Below, in pieces: positions 1 to 8,500 of a DNA stretch of 64,000 nt. Numbering within the stretch: position 1 is the first letter of the stretch; each line of letters begins with the position of its first letter. The position numbers and the translations under genes were made by a program. This DNA comes from Carpediemonas membranifera (lineage: Eukaryota; Fornicata): assembly GCA_019828565.1 (NCBI GenBank), contig JAHDYR010000013.1:124001-188000 (forward strand). The letters run 5' to 3'. The notes beneath the pieces are model-generated. The model did not search any database and had not been told where the DNA came from. It was given only the letters and a program-made list of their open reading frames with translations.

Positions 1-1
1 G

Positions 2-733
2 TACGAGGTCAAGCGCTGGGCCCAAGCCGCCCCGACACAACCGACGCCCCAGCCCGCCCAGCCGAAGCCCACGCAGGTTCAGGAGGTCCCCAAGCTGGAG
101 CAGAGCGACACAAAACAGGACCTGATGAACCTGTTCGGCGATTCCAAGCCCGCCCCTGCGTCTGAGGACCCATTCGGGTCCTTCTTTGACCAGAAGCCCG
201 CCCAGCCACAGCCACAGCCCCAGGCCCAGGCCCAGACTCCTCAGAATGATCCGTTCGACGTCTTCGCCAAGCCAGCTTCCGCCGCCCCTGCTCGCACCAT
301 CGCCCCAGCACCAGCCCCCACCCCGGCACCCAAGCCCGTGGACCCTCTCGCCGACCTCTTCGGCCCGCCAGTCACCCACACACCCGCCCAGCGGCCCCAG
401 CCCCAGCAGTATCATGCCCCACCCAGACAGACGGACCCCTTCGCCTCTGAGTTCACCCAACCCGCGGCCCCCGCTCCGGCCCCGGCCGCACACGCCCATA
501 GCTCGACACTCGACGACCTGTTCGCCACCCCCAGCCCTGCCCAGCCCGTGCACCAGCCGGCCGCCCAGCACAACCCCTTCATGCAGGTCCCGACCCAGCC
601 TGCCTCCACCAACCCCTTCGCCGGCCAGGAGTTTACCTTTGATAACTCCCCCGCACCTGCGGCCCCTCAAGCTAGGGCTACTAACCCTTTCGACGACCTC
701 TCTGATGCCGTCAACAGCATGATGTTCAACTAA
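2..733 (+). CDS. Clathrin-adaptor-like tail (epsin/AP180 type), 5' partial
   Basis: The frame is open from base 2 without a start, so the window holds only the C-terminal ~243 residues of a longer protein. The segment is low-complexity and rich in Pro, Ala and Gln. It is punctuated by short acidic-aromatic motifs: DPF (several), NPF (three near the end), LDDLF and DPLADLF. DPF/DPW-type motifs bind the AP-2 appendage, NPF motifs bind EH domains, and DLF-type boxes resemble clathrin boxes. This is the typical unstructured tail of ENTH/ANTH endocytic adaptors. The folded lipid-binding domain would lie left of the window and cannot be seen, so the subfamily (epsin versus AP180/CALM) is inferred. 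The stop is TAA at 731-733, followed by an AT-richer stretch. Confidence 0.6.
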   Translation, partial: YEVKRWAQAAPTQPTPQPAQPKPTQVQEVPKLEQSDTKQDLMNLFGDSKPAPASEDPFGSFFDQKPAQPQPQPQAQAQTPQNDPFDVFAKPASAAPARTIAPAPAPTPAPKPVDPLADLFGPPVTHTPAQRPQPQQYHAPPRQTDPFASEFTQPAAPAPAPAAHAHSSTLDDLFATPSPAQPVHQPAAQHNPFMQVPTQPASTNPFAGQEFTFDNSPAPAAPQARATNPFDDLSDAVNSMMFN

Positions 734-983
734 GAAAATAGGTGTAAATTTCGTTTTTTGAGTGGTATTCAGCGTCAGCCGTGGCTATATGACTCTGGAT
801 GACAGTGACTGTGACTGTGATGTGAGGGTCAGAGTGATTCCGGTGAAGTTTCACGTTGTTGCGCCCATTTGGTAAGTTTATGAGACATTTTGGTGGTCAT
901 GCAGGCCCGGTCACGCGTCAATGAGCTGTTATATAGCTTCATGTAACGCAACTTTTCAAAAACTGAAGAACCAAGACAAGACA

Positions 984-2408
984 ATGGAACCGCTTCAAGA
1001 GCTTGTACGCCTTGTTGTACAGCTAAATGTCGAGTCCAAGGACGACATTATGAGTCTTTGGAATCGTATCAACAACCCTGTCGAGCCCGAGAAGACCGCA
1101 CTCGTCGAGGAGCCCGAAGAGCCCGAGAAGAAGCCTAATGAAGGCGAGGAGAACGAAGAAGAAGAGGAGCAGGAGCAGCCTGAAGAGGAAGAGGACCCCA
1201 CAGAGGTCCCCTTCGACTCTATCATGGACACGCTCAGCATGCTCTCACGCCATGGCGTCCACCTGCCCGAGACCGAGTGCCACCGCATCGCTGTCGCCAT
1301 CCACAAGTTCGTGAAGAGCAAGCCCTGCTCCGATCTGCGGTTCTTCGGCCGCTTGGAAGCGACGTCGAACAAGCCCTACTATGTGCTCGAGGCCAAGCCC
1401 GATGACGACGAACCCGAGGAGGAAGCCGAGGAGGAGGCTGCTGAGGAGGAGGCTGAGCCTGGCGAGTCTGAATCCACCGTCCCGCCCGGTCCCCCGGCCA
1501 AGCAGGTCGGGCCCCGCACCAAGGGCCTCCCAGCTGCCGACGAGCGCGGTACCGGCCTCAATGAGTTCGCATACTTTGTCTCCACTGACCTCGAGACGTG
1601 GACGCGTCTGCCCGACCTGACCCCGCTCATGCTGTGCCAGTCCCGCTACATGGCGTACAGACTCTCGGGCGACCTCGGCCGTAAGCTGCCCATCAACAAG
1701 GGTGAGGCTGGATACATGAGGTGCATTTTAGCCCGCATTGCCTTCAGCACGGTGGTTCACCCCAAGGGAATGTACATGACGGACCCCGAGGCCGAGCCTG
1801 ACGAGCCCGTCGCCCCAGAGCTGGACGAGGAGTGGCTTGGTACTGAGGGCATTGACTCACTCGACTCCTGGGTGCATGTCCGGAACATGATTTATAAGAA
1901 CGGCAAGGTGTCCTCCTTTGAGGAAGAGGAGGAGGAGCCTGAGGAGCCCGAGGAGGAGGAAGAAGATGACGAGGACGACCCCTTCGCCGCTGTGAAGCGT
2001 CAGGCGGCTGCCCTGGCATGTTGGGAGGACCCTCTGACTGCCGCTGAGGAGGACGTCTTCGCCCCCCGTGGCAAGCGGCCCACCGCGCTCAGCCCAGTCA
2101 CCGCGGACGGCAAGGGCGTGTGGCAGATGAGGAAGCTCGGCCTGGTGAGTGCTCCTCGCCAGGTGGTGATGCTGAAACACACTGTGTGGCCCGGCGCCAT
2201 GGTCGTCGCGACCAACCAGGCCAAGACGTACGCCTGCGTCTACATTGGCGACGGTCTCAAGCGCCAACTGCTGCCCCTGCCTCCTGTGCCGATGCTGATG
2301 ACGCCTGTGGTCGACCTGCACGAGCAGAACGACCCAACTGCGGAGGACGAGGCTGAGATCAGGCGGAAGCGGGAGGCTGCCGAGGAGCAGGAGGCCGAGG
2401 AGGACTAA
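984..2408 (+). CDS. Radial spoke head protein RSP4/6
   Basis: About 474 aa. It matches the radial spoke head 4/6 family of the 9+2 axoneme. A short N-terminal helical region (LQELVRLVVQL) is followed by an acidic Glu/Pro-rich linker, then the family core. The core is seen as GTGLNEFAYFV, then WTRLPDLTP, then GEAGYMRCILARIA followed by HPKGMYM. A second acidic block (EEEEEEPEEPEEEEEDDED) precedes the C-terminal core containing VWPGAMVVATNQ and VYIGDGLK. The protein would sit in the spoke head that contacts the central pair. An in-frame ATG at 921 would add 21 residues; the ATG at 984 is preferred because the conserved-looking helix begins directly after it. The gene implies a motile flagellum. 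The acidic linkers are longer than I would expect for the family, but the order of conserved blocks is normal. Confidence 0.85.
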   Translation: MEPLQELVRLVVQLNVESKDDIMSLWNRINNPVEPEKTALVEEPEEPEKKPNEGEENEEEEEQEQPEEEEDPTEVPFDSIMDTLSMLSRHGVHLPETECHRIAVAIHKFVKSKPCSDLRFFGRLEATSNKPYYVLEAKPDDDEPEEEAEEEAAEEEAEPGESESTVPPGPPAKQVGPRTKGLPAADERGTGLNEFAYFVSTDLETWTRLPDLTPLMLCQSRYMAYRLSGDLGRKLPINKGEAGYMRCILARIAFSTVVHPKGMYMTDPEAEPDEPVAPELDEEWLGTEGIDSLDSWVHVRNMIYKNGKVSSFEEEEEEPEEPEEEEEDDEDDPFAAVKRQAAALACWEDPLTAAEEDVFAPRGKRPTALSPVTADGKGVWQMRKLGLVSAPRQVVMLKHTVWPGAMVVATNQAKTYACVYIGDGLKRQLLPLPPVPMLMTPVVDLHEQNDPTAEDEAEIRRKREAAEEQEAEED

Positions 2409-2568
2409 TCAACTGATTAAAGGATTGAGAAGACTGCATTGCCGCCATCTACAGTCAGTTTGCGAGGATATGCATGGCCTGGCCGTGTCTGATCGCGGCC
2501 ATAATCGAGTATGGCTTCACTCAGCACCGACTGCCAGCAATACAATCCAAGGACACTTATCCGGTAAT

Positions 2569-3687
2569 TTACATGAGGTGCCTCTTCGCCATGTCCAACA
2601 CCCGCCTCTCGCACTCCACAATGGCCGCCCCCCGGCCCCGCGGGCTCCCCAGCTGCCCCAGCCTCAGCTCCAGCAGCTTGCCGCACGCCTCTGATCCTCG
2701 GCTCCTCCGGCGGCCAGTCCGGCGAAATTTCGTCCATGCCGAGGGCACTGCCGAGCAGCACGAGGATCTCCTCTGCATAAATAGCATCTGCTGCGGGATC
2801 GTAGTGGATGGGCAGGTCGATATCGCCCAGGTCGACCCCGTCGGTCAACTCGAGGAACTCGGGGTCCGCGTCGGCCACCTGAGGGCAGGCCTCGGCGAGC
2901 TGATCGCCAGTCACCCTCACGATATCGAACGGGTTCATCTCCTTCTCCACGAAGCCGTATTTCATCAAAAGATTAGCGGTGTCGAGGTCGCCGTACGTGT
3001 TCCACAACTCCTGGCCCGCCCCGATGTCCGCACAGGCGACGACGTCGAATCCATCCCCCGTCTGAGTCACACTGACCGTGTTTCCCGCAGTTTTGTGGTT
3101 GAACGTGTCTCCGAACGGCGCAAGGACGGTGCCCCAGGACTCGTGGGTGAACGAGTAGCATGATGATGTAGCAAGCATGCTGGAACATGGGCAGCGTCAC
3201 GGGCTTGGGGAAGAAGTCCGTGCGGGTGGCGGTGAAGGGCTGGACGACAGTCGCGTACGTCGCTGCCATGCGCTGCTGGTTGTCTCTGATGTCGCCGAGC
3301 AGGTCGGTGCCGCTGAGCGTCTCAATCTCGTCCTCGGTCCAGTGGAAGGGGAGCCACTTGGTTGTGGGGTCGGGCAGTGTGGCGAGGTACGGCTTCCAGG
3401 CGGAGTCCGGCTGGAAGTAGAGCTCCCGGATGAAGGGATAGGGCGAGGGGAACCCAGTCGCCGCTGTCCTCGGTAACGAGCGTCTCTATGTGCTCCGCAA
3501 TGATGCTCCTGAGATCGCTGTTTTGATAACAAAGGATGGCATCCGCTGGGATCCGGCCTACGGTGGTGTCCTTCGAGATTGACTTCTTGGAGATGACACC
3601 AAGGCCGGAGACTGCCCTATTGGATACTTCTATCTCAGGAATGAGGTTGAAGCACCTTTCCCGCATCCAATCGACGTAATCATCCAT
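2569..3687 (-). pseudogene. SET-domain lysine methyltransferase (SETD6/RLSMT-like), frameshifted
   Basis: The coding signal runs from ATG at 3687 to a stop at 2569 but needs three changes of reading frame, all in the +1 direction. Part 1 (3687 to about 3440) reads DDYVDWMRER through SGDWVPLALSL. Part 2 (about 3440 to 3165) reads IRELYFQPDSAWKPYLATLP through FQHACYII. Part 3 (about 3165 to 2710) reads CYSFTHESWGTVLAPFGDTFNH, then WNTYGDLDTANLLMKYGFVE. Part 4 reads KLLELRLGQLGS and ends RVLDMAKRHLM. Order and spacing match the Rubisco-LSMT/SETD6 class, including the NH-containing SET core and a Y-G-D/N element. No GT-AG intron of the local type fits the breaks. The gene is therefore either a recent pseudogene, a victim of single-base insertion errors, or a user of +1 frameshifting. 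Confidence 0.65.
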
Positions 3688-4063
3688 GTTCGGAGGTGAC
3701 AGTGGGCACGCAGCTTATGAATGAAGGTACTGCTGGCCTACCCCGCCGTTAAGGACGAGCATGGCCGCTATCGTGCAACCGAATTGCCCATAATCCATGA
3801 TCTTCAGCGGGGTCGTGTCTGCAGTGGTGGTTGAGTCGATACTTTCATCACACGGCTGGTTTGAGTGCCACCCAGCCTCGGTGAAGGCCGGAGTTCTAGC
3901 ATAAGAGGGGAAGGCTGTAGACGCATACCATGAGTAACTCCTTTCTGACCAACTATTGCTCGAGTTCCATTGCCCCTTGCCGTGAATGAACTCTCATCCA
4001 AGGAACGTCGGTCCAACACCTTTATGGATAAAATACGGAGTCGTTGGAGTCAAATGTGTACAA
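3688..4063. other. Intergenic, no convincing gene
   Basis: The stretch between the SET gene start and the IscU stop contains only a 71-codon minus-strand open frame with no recognisable protein character. No tRNA or repeat was seen. Confidence 0.4.
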
Positions 4064-4534
4064 TTACTTCTTCTGCTTGTTCTTGTAGTCCGCCAAAGCA
4101 GCCTTGATGGCGTCCTCGGCGAGCATCGAGCAGTGCAGCTTAACGGGCGGCAGCGATAGATGCGTGCTGATGTCGGTGTTCTTGATCCCGGCAGCCTCGT
4201 CCATCGTCTTGCCCTTGATCAGCTCAGTGGCGTACGAGGAGGAAGCGACAGCGGCGCCGCATCCGAAGGTCTTGAACACAGCTTCGGTGATGCGGCCCTC
4301 GTCGTCGACCTTGATCTGAAGCTTCATGACGTCTCCGCATGCAGGGGCACCAACGATACCCGTTCCAACGTCAACGGCGGTCTTATCCATGGCCCCAACG
4401 TTGCGGGGCTTCTCGTAGTGATCCAGGAGGTCCTGGCTGTAACTACGGCTGCCGAGGATAGCAGAAGTGAGACCATTGACCATGTTTGGCATGCTAGTGA
4501 GCATAGATGTCCGTGAAATAAGTCCTGAGAGCAT
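4064..4534 (-). CDS. IscU: Iron-sulphur cluster scaffold protein IscU/ISU1
   Basis: 156 aa, single exon. It is the scaffold on which [2Fe-2S] clusters are built from sulphur supplied by IscS and then passed on with HSP70/HSP40 help. All ligand positions are present: Cys66 and Asp68 (ACGDVMK), Cys92 (FGCGAA) and Cys135 (KLHCSMLAEDAI). The HSP70-binding LPPVK motif is at 128-132. The first ~30 residues, rich in Ser, Met and Arg, precede the mature start (SYSQDLLDHYEKP) and look like a targeting presequence for a mitochondrion or mitochondrion-related organelle; that location is inference. Eukaryotic ISU proteins share these features, so the family call is firm. There is no intron. Confidence 0.95.
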   Translation of the reverse strand: MLSGLISRTSMLTSMPNMVNGLTSAILGSRSYSQDLLDHYEKPRNVGAMDKTAVDVGTGIVGAPACGDVMKLQIKVDDEGRITEAVFKTFGCGAAVASSSYATELIKGKTMDEAAGIKNTDISTHLSLPPVKLHCSMLAEDAIKAALADYKNKQKK

Positions 4535-4787
4535 TTCGTTCTGACAGGCAAATGTCTTTTCGTGGGCCCAGACAGTCGCCTCAGTTCAAGAGGCCATTGA
4601 GGGGCCATGAAAGGAGAGTGACGCATTGGATAATGGCACAGTGTTGACACTTTGTCTGACTTTTCGTCTGGGCTCAGCGTTGTTTGTCTGTCCAGCTGAG
4701 TCAGCCCTTGGCTCTTGACACCAGTGTTTGTGCGTGAGCATGAATGCATTTACACTAGCCCATAGACAACTACCGACCCTACTCCCA

Positions 4788-5354
4788 TCACGCCCCGTAC
4801 TTGGCCAGCTCCCCCACTAGATACTGCAGCTCCGCCAGCACACCGCCCACACTGATCTCGACAAGACTGCCCCGGCCAGTGCCAAACACAGTCTCGTCGT
4901 CCAGACGGGTGATACCCTCGCCGTACTGGGCGACGTGGCCGGCCATGGTTCTCGGTGCAGTATAGCCGTGCTCGGCCCAGAACCTGTTGGGGGGAAGGCG
5001 TGCCGTCTGGGCCGGTGGGAGGGCGTGAATGACTGTGGTGTGGATGCCCTCGCCGAGCTTGGCGGCTGCGAGCGGGAGTGAAGGGAGGTCAGCTTCTTCC
5101 TCGACTGAGATGAAGAAGAGCTTGCTCTTGGGAAGCTCGCCGAGTGCAAGGAGGTCCTTAACAGTGCCTTTGTACACTGTTCCCTTCTTCCATTCAGCTG
5201 TCCTGGCTGCAAGTTCTTCCAGCACGTCGCCATCATGAATAAGGGCGCCGTTGGAACCGCGCTTGGCGATCTCATCGATAAATGTTGTCGATCCATGCAG
5301 TTCCTTGGTTGAAATAGTGGATGGAATGAAGATTAGAAGTACAGAGCTGAACAT
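4788..5354 (-). CDS. Conserved-looking hypothetical protein
   Basis: 188 aa from ATG at 5354 (MFSSVLLIF). The open frame continues upstream without an ATG, so an upstream exon cannot be excluded. The N-terminus is hydrophobic (VLLIFIPSTI) but is followed at once by charged sequence, more like a first beta strand than a signal peptide. The rest has a mixed alpha/beta character, with alternating hydrophobic stretches such as KLFFISVEEE and GIHTTVIHALPP and a C-terminal helix (VLAELQYLVGELAKYG). Codon composition resembles that of neighbouring genes. I do not recognise the family and assign no function. Confidence 0.6.
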   Translation of the reverse strand: MFSSVLLIFIPSTISTKELHGSTTFIDEIAKRGSNGALIHDGDVLEELAARTAEWKKGTVYKGTVKDLLALGELPKSKLFFISVEEEADLPSLPLAAAKLGEGIHTTVIHALPPAQTARLPPNRFWAEHGYTAPRTMAGHVAQYGEGITRLDDETVFGTGRGSLVEISVGGVLAELQYLVGELAKYGA

Positions 5355-5597
5355 TCGTTTTCGTTGTCGTGTCGACCGCGGTAACTCTCGCCCGGCTACA
5401 TGGGCCAAGCTCTCTCCAGCCCCTCTCTGTGAGTGGTCTCCTTAACGCGTGCCATTGGGAGAGTTCGGCCATTGTCATGGGCGGCCCTACTTATACTCGA
5501 CTGCCACGAAGCAGTGTCGCCCCACACTTCTGCAAGGATGCAGGCGCAGAACCACCGTACTGCATACTCGTTTATATACATACATAAATCACACCTT

Positions 5598-8500
5598 TCA
5601 ACTGTGGAACTCGGGCACGTTCGCCTTCATGAACGGTGTATACTTGAAATCCTCCTTCTTAATGTGGTTAATCAGCCATTCCTTGAGGAAACCCAGCAAC
5701 TGGATATCCACATCAACCTGACCCCGCTGGTGCTGGATATAGAACTCCTTCATCTGGTCGGTAAAGATGTCGTGCTGCTGAAGATGTCCGACTGTCCTAG
5801 GATACCCGTATTCTCGCATGTACTTCGCCTCGTTCTCAAAGTGGACGACCGTGTAGTTGATCAGACCGCGGAGGACACCGTCGATCTTGAGATGGTCATT
5901 CATGATCATGCCCTGGTGGAGACTGTTGATCAGGGCAAACAGCTTGCGGTGCTGCCTGTCGAATGTTTCGATGCCTGTGCTGAAGCTATCGTCCCAGACG
6001 ACAAACTCTTGCTCGGCAACCTCCTTGGGGATCAGATTCATGAGTCTCAAACCAACCTTTGATTGAATCAAAAGAGAGGAAACAACGGGACGAATCGTGA
6101 TCAGATAAATGAAGACCGACATGATTGGCAGGAACACGAGAATGATGATGATGAGAACTTCGAGGGCAGATGCCAGGAACTGGATCGTATCCACATATCC
6201 ATCGACGACAGCGACCTGGGCGTTGAACAAGTCGGTGAGGATGAAGGCAGTGACGAGCTCGGCCGTCTCCTCCTCCTTGGCCGACTCGCTCGCCCTTTCA
6301 ATAGCTGTACGGACAAGTCCGTCGATACCGTAGCTCATGATGGACTCGACATAGAAGGAGGGGCGGTGGAGGGGGAAGTCCGACGTGAGCGTGTCGTCAG
6401 TGCAGTGTGACTCGTACTTGGGGTCGAGCTGGCAGTCTAGGGTCTCGTATGTGAGGGCGTATACATCGGTCGCCATAATGCCGGTAAAGATGTTGGACGA
6501 GCCAAAGCCGGTGACTGCATCAGCGTGGGACTGCATCAGCTCAGTGTTGGCCTCAGAGACAGCGGAGAAGAGGTCCTCGGAGAGTGAGGCGAGCATGCTC
6601 CTGGTCAGGGCAGACGACTCGGGTTGAGTCACCGTCACAGCGCCCAGGGCCTCGATGTCGGCGGCCGAGAACGACTGCTCGATTACAGTCCTGTTGAGCT
6701 GGGCCTCCTGTACCCAGTGTGCCAGCCCCAGCGAATCTACCTGGCGTACGATGGCGTTCACAGCTATGGGGGGGACGTACTGCATGGCAAGGAAAATCGC
6801 GCCTGGGATGACGCAAAGGATGGTGGTAGTAAGCCAGAGGACTAGCAGGCCACCGAACCAGCGCCACATCATCCGCGTCATTACGGAAGACATGCCAAAT
6901 TGGACCTGGCGGGCAGCGTCGGACACTTCGTCGGACTTCTCGAGCTTGCCTTCGCGGGCGGCCTTCATCTTCTCGGCGCGGGCGTTGACAATGTCATCCG
7001 GTCGTTTGCCGTCGTACACAACCTTGTCGATGGTCGCCTGGTCGATCTTCTTGAACTCTTCAAAAGTCATCCCGCGGGGCTTCTTCTTCTTACCAGGGGA
7101 CGCGGCCTCAGCGTTCGTCTCCTGCCCGGGTGTGGCTCCAGGGACGATGATCATCTGGTCATGAGTGGCAGGGGGCGAGTCGGCCACAGATCCGTGGTGG
7201 CTGGGCGTCTGCTCCGGCAGGTCTAGCGGCAGGGGCATGGCCTGGCTGGCGTTGACGTCGGCCGGGGAGGCCGGCTTATCCTCAGACGGGAGAGTGAACG
7301 ACGGGTAGACTGCCGATGACCCGTGCTGGCTGAGTGTGCGGGCCTCATCGCTGTCTGACGTCACGGTAGTGTCGTAGTAGTCCTCATATGGGTCCTCCTC
7401 GATGCTCATGGCTGAGGATACAATCGAAGTGCGTCTGTGGCCCTGGTACAGAGCAGGGTCGGTCGCCCTGCGGAGGGGCGAGAGCAGCGGCCCACCCCTG
7501 CTTGACGTGGAGCTGCGTCTGCTCGTGCTGATGTTGCTGCGGAGCGTGGCGAAGGACCCGCTGAGCCCCTTAGCGACCCTGGCCATGATCATCGAGTCCG
7601 TCTCAGACACATCAGAGTCGCCCGACCCGGCACTGCCCTTGTCCTCGGACCCTGCCTGGGAGACGCGGTCAGAGATGGGCGGGTCTGACCCTTCTGCCCC
7701 GACGGCAGTGACGAGCATGTCGCTCTGGTCCATCAGCTCGTCCAGGAGGGCAGCCTCTTCGTCTGCAAACCGGGCTCTGGATTTCTTATCGTACATGAAG
7801 ACGCGGTCCTGGACGATGCCCTTGGGGATGGAGTCGAAGAGGGTCAGCGCAATGGCACGAGATGAGATCATCTTGTTGGCGCTGCGTCTGTAAATATACG
7901 TACCGAGAACGGTCATCACCATGGGCGCGGTGCAGGATAGGCAGAACATAAAGATGAGTGTCAGGGCGGATAAGATGAGCATCTCGAGCAGGAGACGGTT
8001 GATGAGGTAGTTCGTGGCGCTGGTAAACGTCACAGGTCCGTTGAGGAGGAGGGAGCGGTACTCGGCGGGGGTGGCCGGGTCGACAAACCCGCCAGAGACA
8101 AACTCGGAGACAGTCTCGCCGTGGAGGGCCAGGGAGAGGCCCATCTCGTAGTACGAGAGCGTTTCCTCAGTGCTCTTGGCCAGTGACGGAATGACGCGAT
8201 CAAAAAACACCTCTGTGGGGGAGAACTCAAACGAGTCGAACACGAGGCCAAGGGGGGCAAGGAGGTACGCCACGGCCTGGCTGATGTAGTCGTTGTTGAT
8301 CGTGGTGTAGATCTCGTCGAGGTGAGACCTTAGCACACTGACATCCTCCTCTATCTGGGCGATCACGAACTCCGGGGCCATGTAGCACTGGACTTCGGTC
8401 TCGTCGCCCGCTGTGGCGATGCGGGCAGCGTTAAACGAGGCCAGGTCCGTTACCCCGAGGTATCCAGCTGTCAGCGCGGCCCTGGCGGTGATGGCCATCC

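Noticed and set aside
3440-3470. A 31-nt GT-AG intron in the SET gene explaining the first frame change
   Set aside because: It would remove conserved residues (WVPLALSL), and its ends do not match the local splice consensus.
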